64,000 nucleotides of DNA, taken from NCBI GenBank assembly GCA_030765065.1, contig CM060978.1:112015692-112079691 (forward strand), read 5' to 3'. This DNA is from Deroplatys truncata (taxonomy: Eukaryota; Arthropoda; Insecta; Mantodea; Mantidae). A program made the translations under genes and the position numbers. How positions within the stretch are numbered: the first letter of the stretch is position 1; each line of letters opens with the position of its first letter. This document shows, in pieces, positions 1 through 11,330 of the stretch. The notes beneath the pieces are model-generated. The model had not been told where the DNA came from. It did no database searches and was given only the letters and a program-made list of their open reading frames with translations.

Positions 1-760
1 AACAGGATCGGCAGTACATGACATAAGACCAAAGTGCAAAAAGTTTTTTCCCCTTGGGTGAATATACTACTGTTTTAGAAGCAGAAATTTATGCTATTAT
101 TCAATGCATATGTGAAAACGTAAGGAGAGCTTAAACTGCTAAACAGATCCTCTCAAATAACCAGCTGCACTTAAGACTCTAAGTAGTCATAAGCTAACGT
201 CCGGATGGTTTTAAATTGCCTAAACATGCTCACAAGCATGGCAGAACAGAATAAAGTTCAACTCATCTGGGTGTCGGGTCATAGTGGCATAAAGGGAAAT
301 GGAAAAGCTGATGAACTTACAAGACAAGGAGCAGCTTCACAATTTACTGGGCCAGAGAGCCAGGTCGAGGAACATCTCAATGTTTAGTAAGAGAGGCTAT
401 TAAGAACTGGTCCAAGTTAGAACTTCATAAAACCTGGCTTAAAACTCCAGAAAACAAACTTGGTAAACTATTTATTAGAAAAGCATATAAAAAAAGAGCT
501 GAAAGCTTACTTAAATGCAACAGACTTCAGCTGAAAACAATTACTGCATTTCTCACAGGACATGCTCCTGTGAAAAAGCATCTTAACATTATGGCAGGTT
601 TCAGGGTAACATAGATTGTAGAATGTGCAAGAAAGAAATTGAAACAGCCCAGTAGATTATATTCTCCTATGAGCCAAAGCCTCAAAGCAGATATATTGCT
701 TTGGAGAAAACGTTTTTAGAACCAAAAGAACTTTAAATCATACCTATCTGTTATGAGACT
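1..760 (+). pseudogene. LINE fragment: RNase H and C-terminal tail (decayed)
   Basis: The 3' part of a non-LTR retrotransposon ORF2. Residues typical of a LINE RNase H domain are readable in several frames: VLEAEIYAII near 70, then an intact 60-residue stretch at 205-387 with WVSGHSGIKGNGKADEL, which holds the C-terminal His and Asp motif. Downstream (about 385-700) follows the tail usual after such RNase H domains, with KTWLKTPENKLGKL, FLTGHAPVKKHL and a broken Cys-rich knuckle near 615-680. Stops and frameshifts interrupt every part, so it is dead. The RNase H places it in the I/Jockey-like group of arthropod LINEs; the clade is inferred, not shown. It is cut by the window edge at its 5' side. 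Confidence 0.75.
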
Positions 761-881
761 GTATTCCTTGGTGAACGGTGTGGGCATAATGAATTGGCTT
801 TAAAATGTTATAGGTAGTACAGTAAGCCCAAGGCTGAAGTGCATTCAGAGCAATGGCAGAGATTCAATGAGGCTGTATAGC

Positions 882-976
882 GGGTTTTCTTCTGAGGGAA
901 TATCAAAATTCATTATATAACTATTTCACAGCATAACACAGTTAATGAATTTTGACATTCCCTCAGAAGAAAACCC
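882..976. repeat. Near-perfect inverted repeat (34-bp arms)
   Basis: The arms at 882-915 and 943-976 are reverse complements with one mismatch that I can see, separated by 27 bp. The outer ends read GGGTTTTCTTCTGAGGG. It lies just past the LINE tail and could be a 3' UTR hairpin of that LINE or a small foldback element. No target duplication was found. Confidence 0.7.
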
Positions 977-1362
977 ATTAAACAGCTACAGCTCCTCCCC
1001 AGGGAAACAACCACTAGAGTTCCAGCCAGTTGACAACTTGTTAAGAATAAATTGAAGATATGTGAAGTACAGTGTCTTAGTCGACTCAATGTGTATAATT
1101 TTTTGAATTATTACATTGCTTCACAGTGTTAATTCCAATTAGTTTTTCAAATTATTTATAAAGCTAATTAAATTGCACAGATAAATGTACTGATTATGAT
1201 GAAATACTGAAACTGCAACAAACTTTCCCTATACTCAAAGAAATGCAACAACTATTAATCTGATAGAAGGCATGCAAGCAGAACAGTGAGGAGAATACAG
1301 CAGTGGGGGCAGAGGACAGTACTGTTTTATCCCAGCACAGCAGCATTTTGGTGTTAAGACAG
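977..1362. other. Unassigned AT-rich sequence left of element A
   Basis: No ORF, splice site pair or recognisable repeat was seen here. It ends at the 4-bp target duplication of LTR element A. Confidence 0.5.
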
Positions 1363-1740
1363 AAATTGATGCAGTAATTTGTATCACAAATTACTTAAAT
1401 GTAAATAATGATTGTAATATGAATATGCATTTATATGTGACATTGATTTCAGATGTTTATTGATTGTAAATATTGTTGGAAAGTAAATTTATAAGGCTTT
1501 ACTGAAACTGTCAATAATAGCGCAATAATGCAGCGAGGGGGGTGAGCTGTTTATCATTATTGGAAACAAGGAAGTTACGTAATGCTGACGCGTTTTCGGT
1601 AGAAACTTGTGGAATGTGTTCTCCCTAAAGCATATGTATTCATAATTTTCATTGGATATTAAAATAGACGCTAATGTTGGCGCGTTTTATTAGCCAATTG
1701 CAGTTCATTTATAATCTTTAGGCGTATCTGATTGCAGGAG

Positions 1741-1776
1741 TATAAATAGGGCAAGTTAGAGGTAAAGTCAATCAGT
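1741..1776 (+). promoter_or_regulatory. Core promoter in the LTR (TATA box and arthropod initiator)
   Basis: TATAAATA at 1741-1748 is followed about 31 bp later by TCAGT at 1772-1776, the arthropod initiator consensus at the expected spacing. The same block recurs in the 3' LTR (4831-4866) and, with changes, in elements B and C. The function is inferred from motif and spacing. Confidence 0.7.
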
Positions 1777-2024
1777 CCTTCAGTTCGCCGAAAGCATTCA
1801 TACACTACACGTCGTCTTCAGTCAGTCAGTTCGTCGAAAGTATTAGTTCGTCATACGTCAGCTATAGATTTACAAGTAACAAAAAAATCTAAAATATGGT
1901 AAAGTTAATTATATAAAAGGTTGAAGTACGTTGATTAAAAGTGATCAGTAAGAAGTTATTATAACAGTTTCAGTTTGGCGAGTATGTAGATCAATATGTA
2001 AAAGTGATAGTGAACGTGCTCGAC

Positions 2025-2030
2025 AATAAA
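2025..2030 (+). terminator. LTR poly(A) signal AATAAA
   Basis: AATAAA lies about 250 bp after the proposed start site. It is conserved in every LTR of the family. It defines the end of R, and the truncated 5' LTR of element C starts about 12 bp past the equivalent point. Confidence 0.6.
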
Positions 2031-2413
2031 AATTATAAAACAAATTTCTTCATCAGCGTAATTTTTGGATAAAAGATTCCTTTCCGTTTCACAACCTGTA
2101 TAGAGATACGTGCCCAAGCCAACAGGATAATAGCTAGCCGGAGTACATTTGAAATGAAATCAAACGAACACTAACACTGATGCAAATTGCTAACACAAGA
2201 TGGAGCTACAAACCAAACAAATGAATGACGTCACAAGATGGCTTCAACACTGATGTAAACAAACATTATAAGCAATACCGCATCAAATTAACTCCCATAC
2301 GTAGGGCAGTTAAAATTATGTAACCAAACAAATCAAAAGCAACACAACATAAGATCTTCAAGTTCTAATAATTTACGTAAAAACATATTACGTAAGCACC
2401 GTTCGCTACAAAT

Positions 2414-2431
2414 TGGTGCCCAACGTGGGGC
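2414..2431 (+). promoter_or_regulatory. Primer-binding site, tRNA-Lys type
   Basis: TGGTGCCCAACGTGGGGC starts 3 bp after the LTR. It differs at one base from the complement of the 3' end of a tRNA-Lys (the site class used by many retroelements). In element B the same site is perfect (TGGCGCCCAACGTGGGGC). Confidence 0.85.
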
Positions 2432-2785
2432 ATAGTAACCAGGAAAGGAACACGATGACCAGGAAAGGATCAGAATTAACCAGGAAGAAGTGAGATGACC
2501 AAAGGGGCGAATGGAGAAGTGAACTGAACTACAAGACGCAGATTCCAGAAACAACAAAAGGAATGACAGACTACACGGATGATTGGACATCGTAATTCCG
2601 AGATTACAAGGCAACAGGGTAATTCAACTACAAGAACATCGAGAGAACGTAGATTCATCATAACACAAAGCAGAAGCGACATATAACCTAGGAGAGAGGG
2701 GCAGGAAGCTGGACATCAAAGTAACAGCAACAGACAGCATCACAAAGGTCAGAGTATCGTAATTTTTTTTTAGAAAAAAAAAACA
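2432..2785 (+). other. Leader of element A with ACCAGGAA repeats and a T-tract/AG
   Basis: The leader opens with several spaced copies of ACCAGGAA (2448-2495) that are kept in B and C. Immediately before the ORF it has a run of T followed by TAG (2763-2773), which resembles a 3' splice acceptor. Compared with B and C this copy has lost the short stretch that carries their upstream start codon. A role in packaging or splicing is speculation. Confidence 0.5.
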
Positions 2786-3666
2786 ATGGCTACTAATAAT
2801 ATTGAAGAAACAATGATGGAAGGGGATAGTGTAACAGTTAGCTGTAATTCAATACAGGTTACAAAAAAAAGCTCAAACGATGTAGTATTGGAGGGAGGAA
2901 ATGTTAGTGCAGGAAGTGAGAATAAAATAGCAGGAAATATTAATTCTGATACTAGTATGATTATGGAAATGCTGAAAAAGATTAAAGAGAATATGGAAAA
3001 GAATCATAGGGAATTAAGGGAACATATTCGTAGGTGCTTTGAACAAAACAGGGAAGATATTGGTAGGAGTAATGATGTATTAGAGCAAAAAGTAGATCAA
3101 AGCAGTGAAGAAATTGAAAAGAAAGTTATGAAGCTAGATAGTAGTATGCCAGAAATGAGAGATGAAAATGAGGAAGTAATAGTAAGTGAGATAGGAGAAG
3201 TTTCAAAGAAAATGTTAGACATGAGCAGGGAAATAGGTAACAAAGAAAGTGAGGTTAATACTAAAAATGAACATGTTGATGTAGAATGTACAGAGTCAGG
3301 TAGTAGAATGAGTAATATTTCAAGTGAGATAAGAGAGATGAAAGAGGTTATGAATGTAGTTGTGAATCAGCGCAAGTTAATTTCAGAGGGGAGATATCAG
3401 AAATACAGAATGAGACAGTAATGCAAAGAAATAAATTGTACCAAGATGTTCAAATTGAAAACTCCAGTCCAGTACAGTTTAGTACAGATTTGTCAGAGTA
3501 TTCTCAAGTTAAAAAGATAGTAGATGAATTGAAAATGAAAGTTGTTAAAAGATGTGTAGTTCAGGAAACTTTAGATTGTTTTCAAATGTTATCATGGGAC
3601 GAAATGTCATATGAATACAAGAGGTTATTCATGAACAAAAATTTGAAGGTTAGGATACGGCTATGA
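2786..3666 (+). pseudogene. Coiled-coil ORF of element A (frameshifted)
   Basis: Two overlapping frames together cover the single ORF of the element: 2786-3421 (211 residues) and 3421-3666 (81 residues). Compared with copy C, a one-base loss near 3367-3372 shifts the frame, so the first part ends early and the conserved C-terminal part is read from another ATG. The protein is rich in Glu, Lys, Asn and Met and has heptad-like stretches (KKIKENMEKNHRELREHI, residues about 67-85; VLEQKVDQSSEEIEKKVMKL, about 100-120), so a long coiled coil is likely. The C-terminal module (SEYSQVKKIVDELKMKVVK onward) is the best conserved. No CCHC knuckle or major homology region was recognised. A Gag-like structural role is a guess from position. 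Confidence 0.7.
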
Positions 3667-4445
3667 GTAATGTTTAGCCACACACAATTTGATCCAGGAG
3701 GGTAAATAGCAATGAGATGTAAACTAAATGCTGGATAGTAAACGATGACTTGCAGAGAAATGTATTGGAACATAAGAGGGTTAACTAAATGTATATGTCA
3801 TGAGAAAACAGAAATTTAATAAAAAAAAAAAAAGGAGAAATAAATATTTAAAAAAAAAAAAAAATAACAATTTTTAGTAACTGTAACAGTATTTGAAAAT
3901 TAAGAATGTAAAGATTGAAACTTAATATGATATTAAAGTAAAAGTACGTAAATACAATTCCAAAAGTATTGTTAAAATAAAGTACAAAATAACAAAAATG
4001 GGTAAAAATAATAATAAAAAAAAAAAATAATTAAAAACAAATACTTATGTAGCAAACAGAAAATGTGAAACAGTGACTCGATTTAAGAGATGAAAATATA
4101 TTTGTGTAGAGGGTGAATATTTTGGTAAAAATGTTTAATAATTACAAAAATCTTAAATGTATAAATTTTTGTCAACAACTTAAGAAAGTAAACAATTTGG
4201 TAACAGTAATTTAATAATTCAGGGTACAGTATTTGCTATAAAAAAAAATTGTAATGTCAGATTAATGTCAAAACAAATTAAACCAGAGCCAGTAAGTAGT
4301 GGTAAGATAGAGGAAAAACATGTCATGTGTTAAATGCGTGTGAAGTGTTAAGTGAAAGTGATAGCGTGTGTTCCAAGATTTAGGAGACTAAAAACACAAT
4401 TATAAAATTTCCAAACAAGTTGTAAATATTTATAATTATGTTTCT
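3667..4445 (+). other. AT-rich non-coding 3' half of element A
   Basis: About 780 bp with poly(A) runs and no ORF. Several blocks recur almost unchanged in B and C (CCAGAGCCAGTAAGTAGTGG at 4283; AAGTGATAGCGTGTGTTCCA at 4356). Conservation of non-coding sequence suggests an RNA-level role; pol would normally be here. Confidence 0.6.
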
Positions 4446-4456
4446 AGTGGGGCATA
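4446..4456 (+). promoter_or_regulatory. Candidate polypurine tract before the 3' LTR
   Basis: AGTGGGGCATA ends directly at the TG of the 3' LTR and is identical in position in elements B and C. It is short for a polypurine tract, but the G-run and the placement fit plus-strand priming. Confidence 0.5.
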
Positions 4457-5500
4457 TGATGCAGTAATTTGTTTCACAAATTACTTAAATGTAAATAATG
4501 ATTGTAATATGAATATGCATTTTTATGTGACATTGATTTCAGATGTTTATTGATTGTAAATATTGTTGGAAAGTAAATTTATAAGGCTTTACTGAAACTG
4601 TCAATAATAGCGCAATAATGCAGCGAGGGGGGTGAGCTGTTTATCATTATTGCAAACAAGGAAGTTACGTAATGTTGACGCGTTTTCGGTAGAAACTTGT
4701 GGAATGTGTTCTCCCTAAAGCATATGTATTCATAATTTTCATTGGATATTAAAATAGACGCTAATGTTGGCGCGTTTTATTAGCCAATTGCAGTTCATTT
4801 ATAATCTTTAGGCGTATCTGATTGCAGGAGTATAAATAGGGCAAGTTAGAGGTAAAGTCAATCAGTCCTTCAGTTCGCCGAAAGCATTCATACACTACAC
4901 GTCGTCTTCAGTCAGTCAGTTCGTCGAAAGTATTAGTTCGTCATACGTCAGCTATAGATTTACAAGTAACAAAAAAATCTAAAATATGGTAAAGTTAATT
5001 ATATAAAAGGTTGAAGTACGTTGATTAAAAGTGATCAGTAAGAAGTTATTATAACAGTTTCAGTTTGGCGAGTATGTAGATCAATATGTAAAAGTGATAG
5101 TGAACGTGTTCGACAATAAAAATTATAAAACAAATTTCTTCATCAGTGTAATTTTTGGATAAAAGATTCCTTTCCGTTTCACAACCTGTATAGAGATACG
5201 TGCCCAAGCCAACAGGATAATAGCTAGCCGGAGGACATTTGAAATGAAATCAAACAAACACTAACACTGATGCAAATTGCTAACACAAGATGGAGCTACA
5301 AACCAAACAAATGAATGACGTCACAAGATGGCTTCAACACTGATGTAAACAAACATTATAAGCAATACCGCATCAAATTAACTCCCATACGTGGGGCAGT
5401 TAAAATTATGTAACCAAACAAAACAAAAGCAACACAACATAAGATCTTCAAGTTCTAATAATTTATGTAAAAACATATTACGTAAGCACCGTTCGCTACA
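4457..5500 (+). repeat. 3' LTR of element A
   Basis: Same length as the 5' LTR (1044 bp), ending GTTCGCTACA, followed by the AAAT target duplication at 5501-5504. TATA at 4831 and AATAAA near 5115 are conserved. Confidence 0.9.
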
Positions 5501-5509
5501 AAATAAACT

Positions 5510-7435
5510 GTCTACATCGAAAGAAGGAATAGAATTAAATATTAGACAGATTTAGACATACGACAGGCTCAAAATAGGTCAAAGGAAAAGTAAGGAGGTT
5601 GGGTTTTTGAAAAATAAATTATATGCGGGAAGTTTGAAGCAGTTGTTAACAAAGTTGGACTACTTAGTGGTAGTAGAAACATGGTTAAAAGAAGAGCAGA
5701 TAAATATAAAGGATTCTGAATATACAGAAAGAAAAAGCGAAACAGTAGCAAGGAAGGGGAAGGTTTCTGGAGGGATAGGTTCTTTAGTAAGGTGAACCTT
5801 AAGTAGAGGAATTAAAGAAACATGATTTGTAATGGAGGACAAGCAGATAGAAGAGAATGTATGTAGGAATAGTATATAACCCTCTTGTGTCATCGCAGTT
5901 CCATAACCCTAACCTCTTTAAACAAATGGAAAGAGACATAGAGGAGATAAAAGAGAAATGTGTGAACTTAGAAGTAATAGTAATGGGAGTCTTTAATATT
6001 AGGATTGAAAAAAGTGATGTGAATGTTCAAGGTGATTTGATGAGTGTTGAAATAGTGTTAAAAATGAGAAGTTTAAACAAAGTAAAGACAATATTGTTGA
6101 TAGAGGACGTGAAAAATTTATAGAATTCTGTGAATTGAATGCTTTAGATATCTTGAATGAAAAAATGATGAAGACGAAAAGGGGGAATTCACCTCTGTTA
6201 GCAGTAATGGACAAAGTGTCAGTGATTACATATTATGGCCAATTAATATTGAGTACATGTTAAGTAATTTTAAAGTTCTAAATTTTAATATTAGGTATAT
6301 GTTAAGTAATTTTAAAGTTCTAAATTTAAGCTCTAACAGTGGGCACTTTCCACTGATTGTAGATATTAAGATGTATGCACAGCAAGTGGTAGACAATCTA
6401 AGGGAGAAAAGGTATGGTAATAAGGAGTATGATAGGTGCAAATAAGGGGCTATGTCAGCTATTAGAAGTAGTAAATATATAGTATCTGATATAAATATTA
6501 AATGGCTAGAGAAAGTATACAGTATGATGATGGAGGTAAAAATGATGTATGACATAGAAATATGGGGATTAGAGGGAGGGTGGGAGAGTATTGATGGGGT
6601 GCATAGGATGTTCTGCAGAGAAATGCTAGTGTTACCAAATGCAGTTGTAAGACAGGTAGCTCAAACTGAAATGGGCAGGGTGCCAAGTAAGGGAACGATA
6701 ATGCAAAGAGCTCTGGAATATTGGTTTAGAATCTTGAACTTAGACAAAATAAGTGTGTTAAGATAATGCAAAAAAGCAAGAAAAAAGCTTAAAGAATAGT
6801 GGATGGGTAAACAGTGTTCAGAGTAGTTTGGAGAATAATAAGTGGGAGAGATTTGGAGAAGGGAAAATAATGTGAATAATTTTTGGAAAATGGCAAGGAA
6901 GAGATTTGAAGATATAGAAGTACAAAACCTATTTAGCAAGTTAGATGAAAAGAGATCTCCGGTGTTTTATATAATGAGAAAAACACATGGGGAAGGGAAA
7001 GATATACAGACATAGTAAATAAAGCAGAGTGAGAGAGCATTGCATGGGTAAGAACTGGTGTGTAGAAGTTAAAAGGTTTAAGAAAAGGTATTCCACAAAG
7101 TCAATGCCCCATATGTGGAGAAGATGATGTTGAACATATAATATTTAAGTGCAAAGGAACAGAAATTTGGAGAAAAGAGTGTATAGAAAGAAATGGTTTA
7201 AGACAGATAGAAATTTTGCTATAACTGAAATGTTTTAAAGGACAATAGGAGATTAGGGCAATTTTTAAGTAAAGTTAAAAATAAATGAACTTGGACAATG
7301 AATACATAAAGTAATAAATTAAGAATTAAAGGAAGTTGACTATGGTAAATAATGTAATTTATGAATATGACTGGTAAAGATCAGGAGTTATTTTGTTTTT
7401 ATGTTTTGTGTATGGCTTAGTACAATAAATTAAAT
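5510..7435 (+). pseudogene. LINE with endonuclease and C-terminal region but no RT
   Basis: The first part reads as an apurinic-endonuclease domain of a LINE: LDYLVVVETWLKEEQ (5655-5700), GIVYNPLVSSQFHNPNLFK (5864-5922), then a decayed Asp-Phe-Asn-Ala-type motif (VIVMGVFN, about 5979) and SVIDYI-like residues near 6220. At about 6360-6440 it passes straight into the C-terminal region (GAMSAIRSSKY..., KMMYDIEIWGLEGGWESID, 6449-6766) and a Cys-His knuckle of type CPICGEDDVEH (7105-7140). The roughly 2 kb of reverse transcriptase expected between them is missing. A copy of the same C-terminal part is at 57865-58740. A direct duplication of about 40 bp is at 6248-6329. Many stops make it inactive. 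Confidence 0.75.
6248..6329 (+). repeat. Tandem duplication of about 40 bp
   Basis: The stretch beginning ATGTTAAGTAATTTTAAAGT occurs twice in a row (from about 6257 and from about 6299). It sits in the endonuclease part of the dead LINE. Confidence 0.75.
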
Positions 7436-7438
7436 TAA

Positions 7439-7440
<2 letters not shown>

Positions 7441-7481
<41 letters not shown>
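7441..7481. repeat. (TA)n microsatellite
   Basis: About 20 TA units. It lies between the LINE remnant and the donor side of the zinc-finger exon, and generates a false Tyr-Ile tail in the minus-strand frame. Confidence 0.95.
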
Positions 7482-7484
<3 letters not shown>

Positions 7485-7506
7485 GCTTGATTACTACATA
7501 ACTTAC

Positions 7507-7708
7507 CATTGGTTTCCGCTCTGCTTGGGCCAGGAAGAATGAATCGTGTGTTTCCAGTATATGCAGCTCCAAAATGTGCGGTGATGGAAGACGTTTCTTG
7601 CATTCACTGCAGTAATAACGATGTGATGAATTGTAATGGAGCTCATACTGAAGTAATGAATCAAACGCTAAAGTGCAGCCTGGTATGTCACAGGGAAACT
7701 TGGTTACT
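7507..7708 (-). CDS. ZNF511-like C2H2 zinc-finger exon (internal exon)
   Basis: The minus strand shows a good acceptor (pyrimidine-rich, ending TTTTCAG, 7709-7715) and a donor GTAAGT (7506-7501) around 202 bp of open frame, about 67 codons. The residues are KFPCDIPGC...F...YELHYNSSHRYYC..C...LPSPHILELHILETHDSFFLAQAER: two C2H2-like fingers with the His-Tyr-Asn spacing and the HDSFF block that I associate with ZNF511, a nuclear or cytoplasmic zinc-finger protein of poorly known role. The exon begins in phase 1 or 2 and ends on a complete codon. Neighbouring exons were not found within the window, probably because the introns are long. It is a host gene, as it lacks damage and has intact splice sites. 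Confidence 0.75.
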
Positions 7709-8059
7709 CTGAAAATGATTAGAGGAAACATGTGTAAAATTTTATGAATGGTAAATAAACCATATAGCTTATCACTCTTCTATTTTGGCATCATAATATA
7801 ACTGTCTTAGTTTAAGTTAATGCTTCAGTTATTTTGATTAAATAAAAAGTTGGTATTTATGCATTAACAGAGCACAAAACTTTGCAAAAATGTTTATTAC
7901 TTATTTATACCTAACTAGGTTATAGCTTGGAACCAACTCTTGTTCTTCACCAACCCATAACTACAGAACAATGATATTGTCATGAAGTCATTATTAATGG
8001 TGGAGTTACATGATAAGTATTAACACAAATTAAAAATGCATGAACTCCACATACTTCAA

Positions 8060-8760
8060 GTAGTTAAAATGCATTCCGAGAAGCATGCTCATCAGTTTGT
8101 CGACTGGAGCTTGCAGCTGGAAAATTCTCGGCCAAGTCATTGTGCCTGTGCTGCCTTCTGTGTCCTATGGGTACTTGGATGATATTATCAACTGGCAGGG
8201 TATCAAAATTTATAAGATGTGGCTCATTCTTGGTAATTAAAATTCTTTCCCATGTATCAAGTGTTAAGGATGTCTTGATGTGTTTGAGCAATGTGATTTC
8301 CCATTTTATTTCATGGTTGAAGTTCCAAAAATGGAATGAAACTGCAGACTTTCCACTTGTTTAAATTTTATGTTCCTTAAATGTTCCTTCATTCTAAATT
8401 CCAGGCTCTGTTTAGTTTTTCCAATATAAATTTTATCACTCTAAACATTCCATTTTATATATTCCAGCCATCTTACATTTAGATAAACTGTTTTTTATAG
8501 AATGTTTCAATAGATTTCTTAAAATATATCTATTTTGTGGTGCCAACTTTATACTGAATTCTTTAAATATTTTTTCAAATTTGTAAAACCATTTGGGATG
8601 AAAGGTAAATTTGCTATAGCTAGGAGATTACTTAAGAGTAGACATAGTAGTTTCTTTCAATATTTTTTGTTGGTTATGCTTTACAATCATCCTATCTATG
8701 AAATGGGTTTTGAATCCAAAACCTCATCAATATGCCATTTTTCACAGCTTAATCCATAGT
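8060..8760 (-). pseudogene. Penelope-like element fragment: C-terminal GIY-YIG part
   Basis: Read on the minus strand, with frame changes: FTFHPKWFYKFEKIFKEFSIKLAPQNR (8600-8520), then MAGIYKMECLE...KFILEKLN (8470-8410), which matches the GIY...YIG signature of the endonuclease found at the C terminus of Penelope-like retroelements, followed by WEITLLKHIKTSL..WERILITKNEPHLINFD. The RT part is absent or unreadable upstream. Stops occur in all frames. A second, more complete Penelope-like copy with RT is at 56900-59775. Confidence 0.6.
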
Positions 8761-9879
8761 CTCACCCATATACCTCTAACGAAAGATAACAAAATGAATA
8801 TGACGGCGTACATGAAATAGCTATACAGAATGGATTTTCTCTATTTCCTACATGCTATTTCTTTATTCATTTCACACTATTTTGGTTTGAATAAGTTCAG
8901 TCTCCATTGTTCTGTTGCAGAACAGACTTATAATAAAGTAAACTTTGCATCCTCTTCCTTCGTACAAATTGGACAGTTTCTTATCCACCTTCTTTCTGGA
9001 ACTTTTAGATTTCCATACTCCTAGTCTCAGCTACACAATCCCTTCTCTTACCCTGATGCTACAGTTACATACCAATCTAGTTGGTCTATCCTCTACTTGA
9101 CATTGTGCACTCGGTGAAAATCCTCTTTGTAAATTATTTCTCCCAGCCCAAATATTCCCATAGCATGCAAAATACAAATTCAACTCTGTGGAAAATGAGA
9201 ATTAAGAATAGCATTTTTTTTTCCAATCTGTCCATTAATTCAAATTAAGGTGTTAAGCAAGGCACTAAAGATTCTTAAATGTTTATTTTTCAGACTATTT
9301 AGCATACACATTTTAGGGATTAGGACTTATTTGAATGTATACTTTAAATAATAGTGCCTTTTTACCTGCTAATTTTCAAAATGTTTAATGCCTAGATTTT
9401 AGAATTCTATGGTTATATGTATCACACTTCACTAAAACATTGTTAAGAACAGGAGCAATGAAATTAGTTCCCTATTGCTATAAAACATGGCAAATTCCTT
9501 GTTTTGCATCTCACAGCAGTGGTTACTGAGTTAAGAATGAGATAAGCATATTTACATGCATAATTTTATAAAATGTTTTTCTTAAATCTACTGAGCAACA
9601 TGAATGTAAAACTACTAATGAAACTACTGAAACAATTGATCCAAAGTTTAGAACAACTCCTTGATGACATATGAGGAGTATAGATGCAAATTCAGACTTT
9701 TTCACTTTTTGTAAAAATTGAGATAAATGTATTCCATATAATGTATGCATTATTCTATTAGTATAACTAGTGAAACAGGGCAAATTGTGACCTTTTTTGG
9801 CATTATAATTCACATCTCAAATGTGAAATTAGCTATAAATGCCGAACTTTACAACAAACTTGTGCAGCAATTACTGACA
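8761..9879. other. Unassigned sequence
   Basis: No supported ORF or splice pair. The small open frames are not conserved-looking and the composition is plain AT-rich. Confidence 0.4.
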
Positions 9880-10260
9880 TTTCCAGGCAACCAATGAGAG
9901 ATCGTGCTTTCCATTGCGCGAGGAGTGAGCGTCATTGTGGCAGAAGTTGGCAATTCTCTTAATGTTTTTTGTGCAGCTGAGTGAGTGCAAGTTTCTAGTA
10001 GTGCTGTGATTTTATTATAACAATCTGCTTTTAACAAAGAAATATAATGGAAAATTATATTAAACCTTCACAGGGAGAGGAAGAAAGAGGATGAGAGATG
10101 TTTCAGGTTGGAAACCAACAAGGGGTAACCTTAAACATAAATGTGCACAATAATGGATGTACTTTTAATTTTCTTACACATTCAGGTTAGAACTACAATC
10201 GTGATTTATTAACTTGCAGGTACAAACTGTCTGCACTTCCTTTATATCCACAATGTCAAC

Positions 10261-10872
10261 ATGATGGAAAGCTACCTTCCATGCAAGAATTTTTTGACAA
10301 TGAAGGATAAACAAGCTTTTCATCATAGTTTTTATGCAAATACAGATAAAGTAAAGCAGGACACTTTCAAGTTAAAATACTGTACAGCCAGTGCCCTAAG
10401 AGAAAAAAATTATGAAGCAACTTCTAAACCTATGGTCTTTTGTTTTAAATACAATATTTTCAGTGTCCGTCACAAAAGCAATGTGCCTGTATGTCGAAAT
10501 GCTTTTCTAGGAATTCTTCAAGTTAAAGAGGATTGTGTTACATGCTTGGTAAGAGAACATTTTAATTCTGTTGACTTGCCAAAAGAAAAGTGGAGTGGTG
10601 ACCGTGTATCATACAAATCAGAAAGGCAAAGAATATTGGTCAAGGAATTCATAGAGTCACTTCAATGCATGGAAACTCCTTATTGCAGATCGCAGATTAG
10701 TTTTTGGGCCTACTTATCAAGTGACCACAATATAAAGAAATTGTGGAAGAGGTATAATACCAAGGCTGAACCAAGTTTAAGGGTTAGAGATTCATTTTTC
10801 CAATCCATTTTCTGCTCACAGTATATTGGATTTGGCAGTCCTGTTAACAGATGCTTATTCTACATGTCTTAG
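10261..10872 (+). pseudogene. TE-type ORF, middle part (203 codons)
   Basis: An open frame of 203 residues. It contains VPVCRNAFLGILQVKEDCV (about residues 76-94), the family's repeated pattern of a Cys followed by an F-L motif, then FIESLQCMETPYCRSQISFWAYLSSDHNIKKLWKRYN (about 131-168), and near the end the GFGSPVNRC type motif that usually leads to a Cys cluster. The cluster is cut by a stop. This order matches the arthropod multi-copy family named in the previous entry. The start is not informative: an intron-like AG lies just upstream at 10217-10219. The function is unknown and the copy is probably dead. Confidence 0.5.
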
Positions 10873-11330
10873 CCATAAGAGAAAATGAAATGTGAACAAG
10901 ATCCCAAGAAAAGAACTGATTTAATCATTGAGCAGCATGTTCATAAATTAAAAGCTAATTCATTTTTTTACATACATGAAGGAATGTAAAGACGAAATTT
11001 TGATTTTGATCTATTACTGCTAAAATAATTTGGTTCTCCCGAAGGTACCTGATCATGCAGCAAATTATTCTCAGTATTCCTGTATAACTTCACAGTAGTA
11101 TTTGGACCTTCTTCTGAACCTCTGAATTGCTCAACAGTACACATTCATGCCTGGAAAGAAACATAACATTGCAAGGAGTCTAATTAAACCGCTTCTGCAG
11201 TTCTTTTCACATTCAATGGACAATGGATGTGGAGGCCAAAACAGAAATTCAACTATGGTTGGAATGAGTTGCAAATAGCCCTCTGGTGGTCCTAAACATG
11301 CAGAACAGATGCAATTAATTTTCCCAGTTA

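Larger units (their letters stand above)
1367..2410 (+). repeat. 5' LTR of element A
   Basis: 1044 bp with TG...CA ends. The U3 part contains two CCAAT-type motifs (AGCCAATTG near 1691) and a TATA box; a poly(A) signal follows, so U3-R-U5 order can be proposed as U3 1367-1772, R about 1773-2041, U5 about 2042-2410. The U5 contains a degenerate internal copy of the primer-site sequence (CTCCCATACGTAGGGCAG, 2292-2309), suggesting that the LTR once captured an older LTR-end/primer-site junction. Confidence 0.9.
1367..5500 (+). mobile_element. LTR retrotransposon A, non-autonomous, full length
   Basis: Two direct repeats, 1367-2410 and 4457-5500, are each 1044 bp long, begin TGATGCAGTAATTTG and end GTTCGCTACA. 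They flank a 2046-bp internal region. AAAT is present on both sides (1363-1366 and 5501-5504), a 4-bp target duplication such as Ty3/gypsy-type integrases make. The internal region has a tRNA-Lys-like primer site, one coiled-coil ORF (broken in this copy) and a long AT-rich non-coding part; nothing like protease, RT, RNase H or integrase is present. I count about eleven substitutions between the two LTRs, so insertion was fairly recent. Copies B (50471-54713) and C (60535-63988) have the same plan, so the lack of pol is a family trait rather than a deletion in one copy. Mobilisation in trans by an unseen autonomous relative is inferred. Confidence 0.9.

Noticed and set aside
2333..2682. Minus-strand frames in the leader of element A (and the equivalents near 51508 and 60905-61191)
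   Set aside because: They overlap the primer site and leader on the opposite strand, exist only because that region lacks stops, and have no codon-level conservation sign.
7435..7506. Extension of the zinc-finger frame into Tyr-Ile repeats
   Set aside because: It is (TA)n after a good GTAAGT donor, so it is intron.
8064..8364. Plus-strand frames opposite the Penelope-like fragment
   Set aside because: The minus-strand reading carries GIY-YIG motifs; the plus frames are shadows.
9849..10037. Minus-strand 62-codon frame
   Set aside because: No homology or splice support, and it faces away from the TE block that starts about here.
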